A DNA stretch of 64,000 nt from an uncultured Clostridia bacterium (lineage in GTDB: Bacteria; Bacillota; Clostridia; TANB77; CAG-508), in contig CALXYJ010000003.1 of NCBI GenBank assembly GCA_944392945.1, forward strand, positions 29,189 through 93,188, given 5' to 3'. The translations under genes were made by a program, and so were the position numbers. The notes beneath the pieces are model-generated. The model saw nothing but the letters and a program-made list of their open reading frames with translations, was not told the DNA's origin and searched no databases. Below are positions 7,871-15,450 of the stretch, one piece after another. Position 1 is the stretch's first letter. The number at the start of each line of letters is the position of its first letter.

Positions 7871-9044
7871 AAACAATCTAAGAAAAATATTTACAGAAGA
7901 AATTGAAGTCCCATATTATGTCAAGAATACAATAAGACAAACATTACAACAACAAAATGAAAAAAGTAATAATAGTAAAAAGAAAATTAAAATTATAAAA
8001 TCATTAGCAACAGCCTGTACATGCTGTGTTTTAATTACAGGAGTGGTTTTTGCAAAAGATATTGTCAATATAGTAAAAGACTTTTTTCTAATCAATGAAG
8101 GAATGGATAATGCAATAGAAAATGGATATATAGATAATCCTAATATGGAATATATTAATTCAAATGGAACAGAAATAAAAATAAATAGTATTTTAATGGA
8201 TGATTACAATCTAAGTATGGAAATAGGAATAAAAGGGAACTTTGTTAAAGAAAATAATGTAGATATAACTTTTCCAGATATGATTATAACAGATGAGAAT
8301 AAGAACATCCTATATTGTGAAGATAAGGATACTTTTGAAGAATATTGTAATGACAATAATTTAGGATATAAATGGGCGGAGGATAACGAATATTACATTA
8401 GTTCTGGTAGTAACTCGTATATAAAATCAATTAATGGTGATACACTAAATTTAGTTTATAACTTTTTTGCTGATGATCAATATCCAAAAAGCAAAAAACT
8501 TTTCTTTAATTTGAATAAAGTTTTATATTTTGAAGGCGAAAAAGAAGTAATGATAGAAGGAAATTGGAATATAGAATATGATGTTCCTGAAAAATTTTAT
8601 AATAGAGAAGAGATAATATATAATGTAAAAAATTGTAGCAATGATAAAATAAAATCAATACAAGTAGTAGTTTTGGAAACAACAACAAAAATGCAATTAA
8701 CAACAAATGAAAAGCCGACTTTACCTTATGATTTAAATGATGATGAGAAAACTAAAGAAATAAAAATACAGGAAGAAATAGAAAGAGAACAAAATATGAC
8801 AATACAAGACTTTGAAAATAATAAAAAGTTCAAAGATGAATATATTGAAAATGAAAGAGGAGAAAAATATTATCCAACAAAAAGTACAAGTGAAGATGAA
8901 GGATATTCATTTATCGACATGAGTTATTTATTACATTGGCAAACCTTTAACTTAAATAAATACAATGCAACTAATAGTTTAAAGCTTCATATGAATTATA
9001 ATGGGGAGGATATAATCATTGAATTAGAAAGGAAAATGAATTGA
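7842..9044 (+). CDS. Anti-sigma-factor-like DUF4179-type membrane protein, start unclear
   Basis: A cytoplasmic N-terminus (KKFENNLRKIFTEEIEVPYYVKNTI; about 50 residues), one membrane segment (about 55-72) and a large extracytoplasmic beta-rich domain. This is the layout of RsiV/DUF4179 anti-sigma proteins, normally encoded directly after an ECF sigma gene. No sigma gene is present. The only in-frame candidate starts near the 5' end are TTG 7842 or ATT 7851, inside the preceding small gene and without a ribosome site. The gene may have lost its native start along with its sigma partner, or be translationally coupled. Confidence 0.6.
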   Translation: MLNIQEKKFENNLRKIFTEEIEVPYYVKNTIRQTLQQQNEKSNNSKKKIKIIKSLATACTCCVLITGVVFAKDIVNIVKDFFLINEGMDNAIENGYIDNPNMEYINSNGTEIKINSILMDDYNLSMEIGIKGNFVKENNVDITFPDMIITDENKNILYCEDKDTFEEYCNDNNLGYKWAEDNEYYISSGSNSYIKSINGDTLNLVYNFFADDQYPKSKKLFFNLNKVLYFEGEKEVMIEGNWNIEYDVPEKFYNREEIIYNVKNCSNDKIKSIQVVVLETTTKMQLTTNEKPTLPYDLNDDEKTKEIKIQEEIEREQNMTIQDFENNKKFKDEYIENERGEKYYPTKSTSEDEGYSFIDMSYLLHWQTFNLNKYNATNSLKLHMNYNGEDIIIELERKMN

Positions 9045-9080
9045 TATATCTTTTGTTAAAATTATAGAATTACAAATTAA

Positions 9081-9113
9081 AGAGAGTAGTTATATTGATA
9101 AGTACTCTCTTTT
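9081..9113 (+). terminator. Rho-independent terminator after the anti-sigma-like gene
   Basis: AGAGAGTA (9081-9088) pairs with TACTCTCT (9103-9110), followed by a short T run. Confidence 0.75.
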
Positions 9114-9161
9114 ATGATAATATTAGAAAAATTAGTAATTTGTTTAAATGGAGGAATATAT

Positions 9162-9554
9162 ATGTTTCATTTTAATCATGTAACTATTAGTGTAGATAAT
9201 TTAAAAAACTCATTAGATTTTTATAAAAAATTTGGTTTTAAAATATATAAAGAATATCATGATGAAAATGTTGATATTGTTATGATTAAATTGGAAAGTA
9301 TGATATTAGAGATATTTCATTATCAAGATAAAGAAAAACTGCCTGAGCATTCTAAAAATTTAAATGTAGATTTAAGAACTGTTGGAAATAAACATTTTGG
9401 ATTAGGAGTTAAAGATATAGAAGAGGCAAAAAAATTTATTGAAGATAATAGATTGTATAATGATGAAATTATAATTAATAAAGGTAGACTTGGAAAACCA
9501 TATTTTTTTATAAAAGATCCAAACGGAATATTAATGGAAATAATTGAAGAATAG
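9162..9554 (+). CDS. VOC (glyoxalase/dioxygenase-fold) family protein
   Basis: A 130-residue single VOC unit: FNHVTISVDNLKNSLDFYKKFGF gives the first beta-alpha-beta-beta-beta module with metal-ligand His4-type position, and PYFFIKDPNGILMEIIEE gives the terminal metal-binding Glu strand. The substrate is unknown; members include lactoylglutathione lyases, fosfomycin-resistance enzymes and dioxygenases. I chose ATG 9162, with GGAGG at 9150-9154, rather than the upstream in-frame ATG 9114 which lies in the preceding terminator. Confidence 0.85.
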   Translation: MFHFNHVTISVDNLKNSLDFYKKFGFKIYKEYHDENVDIVMIKLESMILEIFHYQDKEKLPEHSKNLNVDLRTVGNKHFGLGVKDIEEAKKFIEDNRLYNDEIIINKGRLGKPYFFIKDPNGILMEIIEE

Positions 9555-9640
9555 CAAGACAAAAGTTCAAAATGATTTATACCTATTTTGGTCTTTATGC
9601 CACATTTATTTATATATAAGTAATAAAAGATAAATAAGTT

Positions 9641-9847
9641 TTTATTAATGATATAATAACAAATTATGATGTTGATGGATTAGAATGTTATCATAGTGAA
9701 TTTACAAATGATCAGATTAAATATTTACTAGATCTAACTACTGAACGTGGTCTGCTAAGAAGTGGTGGAAATGATTATCATAGGAAAAATAAAAAAGATA
9801 TAAATATGGCAGTAGGAAAGGAAAATCTAAAAATAATGATTCATTAG
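9641..9847 (+). pseudogene. Remnant of a PHP-domain phosphoesterase C-terminus
   Basis: The frame reads YDVDGLECYHSEFTNDQIKY, then LLRSGGNDYH, then MAVGKENL, ending at TAG 9845-9847. This matches the last third of TrpH-type PHP phosphoesterases (GxDGLEVYHSxH...GLLxxGGSDFHG). The upstream metal-binding motifs and start are missing and stops precede it, so it is a truncated relic. It occupies the otherwise gene-free 9555-9979 interval. Confidence 0.65.
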
Positions 9848-9979
9848 TTGAAGATTAGATATAATATGTTAAATGAAGAGTTTAGATAATTAGAAACAGA
9901 TTATTTAATGCGTTCTCATATTTAGTATAAATTTGTGATGTAATGTTTCTAGTAATATAAATTAATAAAAGAGGTCAAT

Positions 9980-10240
9980 ATGAAAAAGATAGATGAAGAA
10001 ATAGAAAAAGTGATAAAAAGTACTAATGAGGAAAACGAATCTAAAATTAATTGGACAAATGCCTGGAGTAAAAAATATCCAGTACTTGCAACATATCAAA
10101 ATAAAGTTGATATATCAAAGTATGCTTGTGAAATTAGAAACATGCTTAATAGTTTATGTAATGAATATGGATTTAGTGATTTAGATAGTATGCTAGTTTT
10201 AAAAGATATACTTTATCATGAATGGAAAGACAATAAATAA
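9980..10240 (+). CDS. Hypothetical protein, 86 residues
   Basis: Not recognised. A soluble, acidic-start protein with a helical N-terminus (KKIDEEIEKVIKSTNEENES) and a conserved-looking core WTNAWSKKYPVLATYQNKVD. AGAGG lies 6 bases before the ATG. It lies within the accessory stretch with no clear partner. Confidence 0.6.
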   Translation: MKKIDEEIEKVIKSTNEENESKINWTNAWSKKYPVLATYQNKVDISKYACEIRNMLNSLCNEYGFSDLDSMLVLKDILYHEWKDNK

Positions 10241-10308
10241 TCATCTATAATTAATTTAAGTCAAAACTGAGCTCGCGAAAGATGAGGCAGAATATTGGTT
10301 TAATTTTA

Positions 10309-10337
10309 TTGAAAATATATAAAGAATGTGATAATAT
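10309..10337 (+). promoter_or_regulatory. Promoter of the 10383-11078 cassette gene
   Basis: -35 TTGAAA (10309-10314), 17-base spacer, -10 TAATAT (10332-10337), 46 bases before the ATG. Confidence 0.6.
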
Positions 10338-10382
10338 ATTATGGTAACATAAATGCTCAAATACCGTTTAGGAGGGATTTTA

Positions 10383-11078
10383 ATGAATATTGAATCTTTA
10401 ACAAGTGAAATTATGGAACGTTTTAATTATTATGAGAAACGGCGCTTTGGATGTATAGAAGCTAGTTGTCTGAATTTGGAAAAAAAATATGATGTTAATG
10501 ATAATACTGCACAGGGTTTTTTAGTAGCCATAAGGAAACAAGAACATTGGGTTGGAGAAAATTTTAATGAAATAGCAAGAAGGTTACTTGCAATTAAGGA
10601 TAGCAAAATCCTAAAATATTTAATTGTTCGTAGTGTTGATTGCAATTTTGAAATGATTGAAGAATTATTTGATCCGAAGCTCTATTCTAATGGGGAACTA
10701 CAAGAGATTGCAAGAGTTGCTAATTCTAACAAGATACTTGAAATAATATTTGATTATATTTATTATAATGTTGGAATAGTAGAAGGATATTTAATTCTAT
10801 GTTGTATTGCTAGCAATAATGTTACAACTCAAGAACTTTTTGATAAGTTGTATGCTTTTGACAAAAGATTATCATCACAAATTTTTGGTAATATTGGTTG
10901 TCAAGCTTCGACCGAACTATTAATGAAAATGTTTTATGAATGCGATGATAATCTTAGAAGATTACATATATTTCATTTAGTGCAGTTTAACAGAATAGAA
11001 ATTGACAAGCAATTAAAAAACTATCTTTTACATCGATTAATCAAAATTTTAAAAAAGGCAAATTATAACCACCGGTAA
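10383..11078 (+). CDS. Hypothetical helical-repeat-like cassette protein, 231 residues
   Basis: Not recognised. A soluble, all-helical protein whose middle and end (KDSKILKYLIVRSVD, NSNKILEIIFDYIYY, ASTELLMKMFYECDDNLRR) look like short helical-repeat units of HEAT type. ATG 10383 is chosen for AGGAGG at 10370-10375; the frame extends 10 codons upstream without a ribosome site. It is a stand-alone cassette with its own promoter and a hairpin over its stop codon, and its composition looks less AT-rich than the flanks. Confidence 0.75.
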   Translation: MNIESLTSEIMERFNYYEKRRFGCIEASCLNLEKKYDVNDNTAQGFLVAIRKQEHWVGENFNEIARRLLAIKDSKILKYLIVRSVDCNFEMIEELFDPKLYSNGELQEIARVANSNKILEIIFDYIYYNVGIVEGYLILCCIASNNVTTQELFDKLYAFDKRLSSQIFGNIGCQASTELLMKMFYECDDNLRRLHIFHLVQFNRIEIDKQLKNYLLHRLIKILKKANYNHR

Positions 11079-11094
11079 AACTGGTGGTTTACTC
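11067..11094 (+). terminator. Hairpin overlapping the stop of the 10383-11078 gene
   Basis: AACCACC (11067-11073) pairs with GGTGGTT (11083-11089), followed by a T-rich tract. The stop codon lies in the loop. Confidence 0.7.
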
Positions 11095-11155
11095 TTTAAT
11101 AAAGAAGGAGAATTAATTGAAAACGAAACAATGACTAAATTCGGAAAATCCGATT

Positions 11156-11265
11156 ATAAGAATATTAATATAATAAGAAAATAGAGATATATAAATGAAT
11201 ATTAGTATGCATAGAAGAGGTAAAAGCCTGGAATCAGTGGAAGTAGAGGTTTATGACTTTTTATA
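11156..11265 (+). repeat. Structured element, copy 1
   Basis: Bases 11170-11262 align without gaps to 14372-14464 (constant offset 3202). The core ATGCAT...AAAAGCC...GAA...GTAGAGG...TTTAT is conserved. The segment 11215-11222 can pair with 11254-11261 and 11223-11227 with 11248-11252, with two mismatches and wobbles. A weak ORF (from ATG 11195 or 11207) reads through it with KSLExVEVExY in both copies, but it lacks a ribosome site. It could be a structured RNA or a relic of a small coding element. Confidence 0.6.
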
Positions 11266-11424
11266 TTATGCTCTCTTTGATAATGGTCGGTTTTTATGTA
11301 TAAAGTTCTTGATTTTCAATATAATATATATATATATTCATTTTTCAAAAATAAAAGAATTTGATTTTGGAAAATCAGATTGTTATATTTTTATAACGAT
11401 TTAAAGATATATTGAAAAAATATT

Positions 11425-11461
11425 AAAAATTATACATGTTTTTAAGATATGTATAATTTTT
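11425..11461 (+). terminator. 13-bp hairpin terminator before the fic gene
   Basis: AAAAATTATACAT (11425-11437) pairs perfectly with ATGTATAATTTTT (11449-11461), followed by a T-rich tail. It would end a transcript coming from the 11156-11265 element. Confidence 0.7.
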
Positions 11462-11531
11462 TTGATTTTTTATACATATTTATTGAAAATGTATAAAAAA
11501 TGTGATATTTTATACATATGGAGGTAAAAGT

Positions 11532-12590
11532 ATGAATTTAGAAATGTTGCCATACAAAAATATTAATTTAAAAACAAATAAAATTTTAGAACAATTAACT
11601 TTATCATCAAGAGCATTAGCAGAATTGAAAGGTTATGCGAATACAATTCCAAACATGCATATTTTAATAAATGCTGTAACAATTAACGAAGCGAAAGACA
11701 GTAGTGCTATTGAGAATATTGTTACAACTCATGATGACATTTATAAAGTGCTAACAGAAAGTGGTTACAAGGAAGAAAATGCAAAAGAAGTTGTAGATTA
11801 TAGAAATGCAATTTGGCTTGGATATGAACAGATTAAAAAAGATGGTTATATTAATACAAATACTATTATTAAAATTCAAGGAACTATTGAACATAATAAT
11901 GCAGGAATTAGAAAATTACCAGGCACAGAATTAAAGAATTCAATTACTGGAGAAACAATATATACTCCACCTCAAAGTGAACAAGAAATAAGAGTTTACT
12001 TAAAAAATTTAGAAGATTTTATAAATAATAATAAAGACAGTATAGATCCACTAATAAAGGTTGGTTTAATACATTATCAATTTGAAAGTATTCACCCTTT
12101 TTATGATGGAAATGGCAGAACAGGAAGAATATTAAATATTCTATATCTTGTATTAAATAATCTAATTGATAGCCCAATTTTATATTTGAGTAAATATATA
12201 AACAAGACAAAACAAGAGTATTATAAATTATTTAATGAAGTTAGAAATAATAATAATTTTGAAGATTGGATTTTATATATTTTAAAAGGTATTGAAATTA
12301 CGTCTAAAGAAACAATAACGTTAATTGAAAAGATTCAAAATGAAATGAAAAATTACAAAGAAGAATTTAGAAACAAACTACCTAAAATATATTCAAAAGA
12401 ATTGTTAGAAAGTTTATTTTATGAAGTTTATACAAAAATATCATATATAGAAAAAGCATGTAATGTTACTAGACTTACTGCATCTTCATATTTAAATCAG
12501 CTAGAAGGAGTAGGACTTTTAGAATCTGAAAAAGTAGGAAGAGAAAGAATATATAAAAATATGCGTTTAATAAAATTATTAAGTAAATAA
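11532..12590 (+). CDS. Fic-family protein adenylyltransferase with N-terminal inhibitory helix
   Basis: A 352-residue Fic enzyme, which typically transfers AMP from ATP to a target protein hydroxyl. The complete active-site motif HPFYDGNGRTGR lies at 188-199 with catalytic His188. An inhibitory motif of the S/TxxxE/G-N type, SSAIEN, lies at about 57-62, so it is a class II self-inhibited Fic protein. The C-terminus carries a winged-helix-like DNA-binding segment (YIEKACNVTRLTASSYLNQL). ATG 11532 is chosen for GGAGG at 11520. A possible promoter TTGAAA (11483) lies upstream. No separate antitoxin gene is adjacent. Confidence 0.92.
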   Translation: MNLEMLPYKNINLKTNKILEQLTLSSRALAELKGYANTIPNMHILINAVTINEAKDSSAIENIVTTHDDIYKVLTESGYKEENAKEVVDYRNAIWLGYEQIKKDGYINTNTIIKIQGTIEHNNAGIRKLPGTELKNSITGETIYTPPQSEQEIRVYLKNLEDFINNNKDSIDPLIKVGLIHYQFESIHPFYDGNGRTGRILNILYLVLNNLIDSPILYLSKYINKTKQEYYKLFNEVRNNNNFEDWILYILKGIEITSKETITLIEKIQNEMKNYKEEFRNKLPKIYSKELLESLFYEVYTKISYIEKACNVTRLTASSYLNQLEGVGLLESEKVGRERIYKNMRLIKLLSK

Positions 12591-12679
12591 TTTTATATAA
12601 TTTACTAATAATTGAAATATGAGGTTAAAAATAAGAAGATGTACAACAATTTATAAATAATAATTGGAATTATTATTTA

Positions 12680-13228
12680 ATGTTAGAAAATGATTTTATA
12701 AATATTACTAGATATATAAAATTAGATAAAAGCAATTTCAAAACTTTTTCTGATGAAATAATAAAACTTTTACAAAGTATAGGTGCTGAATGTGATTTGA
12801 TGTTTAAAAAAATATGTAATATTAATTTAAAACAAAGAGCCAGTATGAATAATTATGTGCAGATTTTAAATGATTATCCTCAAATAATAAGTGAAAAAAT
12901 TATTGTAAAGAGTAGCGATATTGTTCTTCAACCTTTTAAATTTTGGAAAAAAACTTCTCCAGGAAAATTAGAATGGTGGAATGCATATAACTTAATCAAA
13001 CATAATAGAGAAGGAAATTATAAATTAGGCAAATTTGGTAATTTATTATATTCTTTAGCTGCTCTTTATTTTTTTGAAATGTATTTTTGTAGAAGAGTTG
13101 GAAGATTAACAAATAATATTGATACGCCAAATGAAAAATCAAAAATTTTTATTATTAAAAATTGGAAAGTTAATCCAACTGAAAAAACTATATTTATAAA
13201 TCAAAATATCCTGCAAATGATAAAATAG
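12680..13228 (+). CDS. Hypothetical protein of a defence-neighbourhood-like family, probably truncated
   Basis: A 182-residue helical protein with YIKLDKSNFKTFSDEIIKLL, IGAECDLMFKKIC and WWNAYNLIKHNREGNYK. From memory this matches an uncharacterised family of 200-250 residues often found in bacterial accessory islands; its function is not known. The frame continues upstream of ATG 12680 for 15 codons (reading EDVQQFINNNWNYYL), which looks like family sequence without a start codon, so the N-terminus may be lost. There is no good ribosome site. The last residues run into the adjacent phage-tail remnant in another frame, suggesting a fused end as well. Confidence 0.5.
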   Translation: MLENDFINITRYIKLDKSNFKTFSDEIIKLLQSIGAECDLMFKKICNINLKQRASMNNYVQILNDYPQIISEKIIVKSSDIVLQPFKFWKKTSPGKLEWWNAYNLIKHNREGNYKLGKFGNLLYSLAALYFFEMYFCRRVGRLTNNIDTPNEKSKIFIIKNWKVNPTEKTIFINQNILQMIK

Positions 13229-13434
13229 ATATAGAATTACCTTATATTGTAGGGAGTAATGAATTAGAAGTTTACTATGAAAAAGAACTTTTAGTTAAAA
13301 CAACTATGGATAAGAAAAGTATGGAAAATTATATTGAAGTTGGGAAATTTGGAAAGGTATCGCATTATATTAAAACAACTGGTGATTGGTCATTAAATAA
13401 AGGAAAGTATTTATTTGTTAAAATATCAAGATAA
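13204..13434 (+). pseudogene. Phage structural-protein remnant
   Basis: This frame, without a start, reads YPANDKIDIELPYIVGSNEL, then EVYYEKELLVK, then NYIEVGKFGKVSHYIKTT, ending in YLFVKISR at TAA 13432. The pattern resembles a C-terminal domain of phage tail or minor structural proteins (ELPYxVGxNxLxVY...EVGxxG...IKT...W.L). It overlaps the end of the preceding ORF in a different frame. It is the only phage-derived trace I see here. Confidence 0.5.
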
Positions 13435-13471
13435 TAAATACAGGGATAAAGTAAAAAAAATAACAGATTAT

Positions 13472-13504
13472 AGATTAGTTTGAAATATAACTAATCTTTT
13501 TTAT
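13472..13504 (+). terminator. Rho-independent terminator after the phage remnant
   Basis: AGATTAGTT (13472-13480) pairs with AACTAATCT (13489-13497), followed by a long T run. Confidence 0.8.
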
Positions 13505-13806
13505 TTGGCCAAAACGATAGAGTAGAGGGGATAACACATTTTTTAGTATATAAAAATTATGAAAATATATTAAATAAAATTTTGTGCAATGTTCTGTTAG
13601 ACTAATAATAATTTTAAGATTTAAAAATATATTTATAGAAAATTATAAAAAATTTTAAATTATAATTTATAAATATTTAGAATTTTAAAAATTATAATTT
13701 TATAATGCAAATATTGTAATATCAAAAAAAAACGAACATTTGTTATTTAGTGATTTTTTATCGGATTTATATAATTTTTTAATTAAATTATTGTTTAATT
13801 AAGTTC

Positions 13807-13832
13807 AAAATCGTTTTTAAGCAATTTTAATT
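13807..13832 (+). repeat. Interspersed repeat copy R1 (diverged)
   Basis: Reads AAAATCGTTTTTAAGCAATT and continues with AT-rich sequence. It is the most diverged of four copies of the AATCGATTTTAAGCCATTTT repeat. Confidence 0.5.
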
Positions 13833-14007
13833 ATTGAAATGTAAAATTAATCATTTATTATATAAATATTGATTTTAATGAGTTTCGTTTGCAGATTTAT
13901 ATATTATAATTAATACAATTTTATATTTTATAGAATAATCTTACAAATTCTATAGTTATTGCAATAACTGTGTTACAGACTAAGATCATACAAAATAATA
14001 ACCTTCT

Positions 14008-14039
14008 AAAATCGATTTTAAGCCATTTTAATTTTTAGG
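14008..14039 (+). repeat. Interspersed repeat copy R2
   Basis: Contains AATCGATTTTAAGCCATTTT followed by AATTTTTAGG. It shares the whole AT-rich tail with R3. Confidence 0.65.
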
Positions 14040-14163
14040 TTGATAAATTACTTGTTAAGAATTTAAGGTTAAATACGGATTTTAGAGTATAACTATTAAA
14101 AAATAGATTTTTTTGAAGAAACTACTATCATATATTGATATACAAAAAAGTGCCAAAAAAACG

Positions 14164-14203
14164 ACGCACGAGAATCGATTCTAAGCCATTTTTATTTTTT
14201 AGG
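14164..14203 (+). repeat. Interspersed repeat copy R3
   Basis: Begins ACGCACGAGAATCGATT, shared exactly with R4, then CTAAGCCATTTTTA and the tail shared with R2. Confidence 0.7.
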
Positions 14204-14308
14204 CATATAGTTAGAAATAGGCACTTTGGAGAATTAAGTAAAATAATTATAGTAATGAAATTATATAAGTAAAATAAAAAAATGTCTTAAAAATGATTTT
14301 AATGAGTC

Positions 14309-14467
14309 ATAAGAATATTAATATAACAGTAATACCAAAAGCTTTATAATAACAATGAATATAATATAGATATAATAAGAAAATAAAGATATATAAATAA
14401 ATATTAGTATGCATAAAACAGCTAAAAGCCTTGAATTAGTAGAAGTGGAGCTTTATAGCTGTTATAT
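14309..14467 (+). repeat. Structured element, copy 2
   Basis: Same element as at 11156-11265, with about 46 extra bases inserted after the shared AAGAATATTAATATAA. Here the stem is near perfect: AACAGCTA (14417-14424) with TAGCTGTT (14456-14463), and AAAGC (14425-14429) with GCTTT (14450-14454), with one bulged A. Several stem positions differ from copy 1 and pairing is mostly kept. Confidence 0.6.
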
Positions 14468-14486
14468 TATTTTCTCCTATCTCTTT

Positions 14487-14512
14487 TTGCACAAAACTTT
14501 GATTTTGTGCAA
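14487..14512 (+). terminator. 10-bp hairpin downstream of element copy 2
   Basis: TTGCACAAAA (14487-14496) pairs perfectly with TTTTGTGCAA (14503-14512). The T run (14526-14532) lies 13 bases further on, so terminator function is uncertain. Confidence 0.5.
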
Positions 14513-14800
14513 TGTTATATGTAGATTTTTTTATAGTTTACTCTATACTTCTACTCTCCTACTTCTATTTATATTTTATATTGTAATAACTTTTATTTAT
14601 ATTATCTAAGATATAAATTCTTATGGCTATTATACTATACTAAATTTTTAAAACATATAAATTTTACTTTTAGTCCTATATTTTTTATTGTAATTGATTT
14701 CTTTATTAATAATTATTCTTGCAAATTTGCATTATCTCTCCCCCTATTTATATAATATTTTATTAATGTCTGCCAAAATAAAATAAAAATATACGAAATC

Positions 14801-14832
14801 GAGGAGGCAAAACTTTGCAGCTTCGCCCCCTC
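14801..14832 (-). terminator. Terminator hairpin of the 14867-15109 gene
   Basis: GAGGAGGC (14801-14808) pairs with GCCCCCTC (14825-14832) with one mismatch. On the minus strand it is followed by an AT-rich tract. Confidence 0.65.
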
Positions 14833-14866
14833 TTAGTGACAATAGTCACATTGATATCCCCATTTT

Positions 14867-15109
14867 TTACTGGAACGGGTTAGTGATTTCCTCGAGAGTT
14901 GAGTTACCTACACAAATAAACTCTCGTTTGTCCACTTCCTTGAATACATAGGTATCTGAAGAAAATCCCGAACGGTCGGCATCTATCACTCCAACCTTAG
15001 TTGCATATACAGTACAACCTTCAATTCGTGGATTAGTAACCAATGCAATCTTAGTGGTTGTCCCATTTCCGCTTGGATTAACTTGTTGTAACACGTAAAA
15101 TTTTTTCAT
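14867..15109 (-). CDS. Hypothetical cassette protein, 80 residues
   Basis: Not recognised. A small, soluble, beta-rich protein (KKFYVLQQVNPSGNGTTTK, then TVYATKVGVIDADRSGF). AGGAGG sits before the ATG. It has its own promoter (15154-15182) and GC-rich hairpin, and looks less AT-rich than its surroundings. It lies alone in the non-coding interval between repeat copies R3 and R4. Confidence 0.75.
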   Translation of the reverse strand: MKKFYVLQQVNPSGNGTTTKIALVTNPRIEGCTVYATKVGVIDADRSGFSSDTYVFKEVDKREFICVGNSTLEEITNPFQ

Positions 15110-15153
15110 AGAGTTCCTCCTAAATAATAAATGGGTTTACGGTTATCTATTAC

Positions 15154-15182
15154 ATTATAACATAATTTACATAATTATTCAA
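15154..15182 (-). promoter_or_regulatory. Promoter of the 14867-15109 gene
   Basis: Minus strand: -35 TTGAAT (15182-15177), 17 bases, -10 TATAAT (15159-15154) within TATGTTATAAT. Confidence 0.65.
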
Positions 15183-15295
15183 TTGCCTCCTAATGCCCGT
15201 TATTCAAATAAAATTTTTTAGGTCAGACTTTAAATTTATGAAAAACTATATTGTAATCACTCCAAACGCAGTATTTTCAATCATTTTGACACACA

Positions 15296-15325
15296 ACGCA
15301 CGAGAATCGATTTTAAGCCATTTTA
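15296..15325 (+). repeat. Interspersed repeat copy R4
   Basis: ACGCACGAGAATCGATT followed by TTAAGCCATTTT, nearly identical to R3. R3 and R4 are direct repeats bracketing 14164-15325. The rest of 15110-15450 holds only the two promoters. Confidence 0.7.
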
Positions 15326-15388
15326 TTAAAAAAGTAATATAGCTTTATGCCTTAAAATCCATCATTTTTATCAATTTCACTATTTTAA

Positions 15389-15417
15389 TTGAATTTATAT
15401 ATAAAATGTCATATAAT
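15389..15417 (+). promoter_or_regulatory. asnS promoter
   Basis: -35 TTGAAT (15389-15394), 17-base spacer, -10 TATAAT (15412-15417). The leader to the ATG is about 25 bases, too short for a T-box. Confidence 0.65.
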
Positions 15418-15450
15418 ATAAAAGATTTTATATATTTTTAGGAGGACAAT

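Larger units (their letters stand above)
13505..14800. other. Non-coding AT-rich interval
   Basis: About 1.3 kb without a credible gene on either strand. It holds three of four copies of a 26-40 base repeat, a 16-base palindrome AGTTATTGCAATAACT (13954-13969), copy 2 of the structured element and the hairpin at 14487-14512. The rest is A/T homopolymer-rich with no recognisable content. Confidence 0.7.

Noticed and set aside
14409..14609. A 66-residue protein-coding gene
   Set aside because: No ribosome site, and the second half is hydrophobic low-complexity translation of AT-rich DNA. Kept only as part of the duplicated element.
13807..15325. CRISPR array
   Set aside because: Only four diverged copies with irregular spacing (about 150 to 1100 bases); no cas genes.
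15110..15450. T-box or other riboswitch upstream of asnS
   Set aside because: The promoter lies only about 30 bases before the ATG and no specifier or antiterminator structure is visible.
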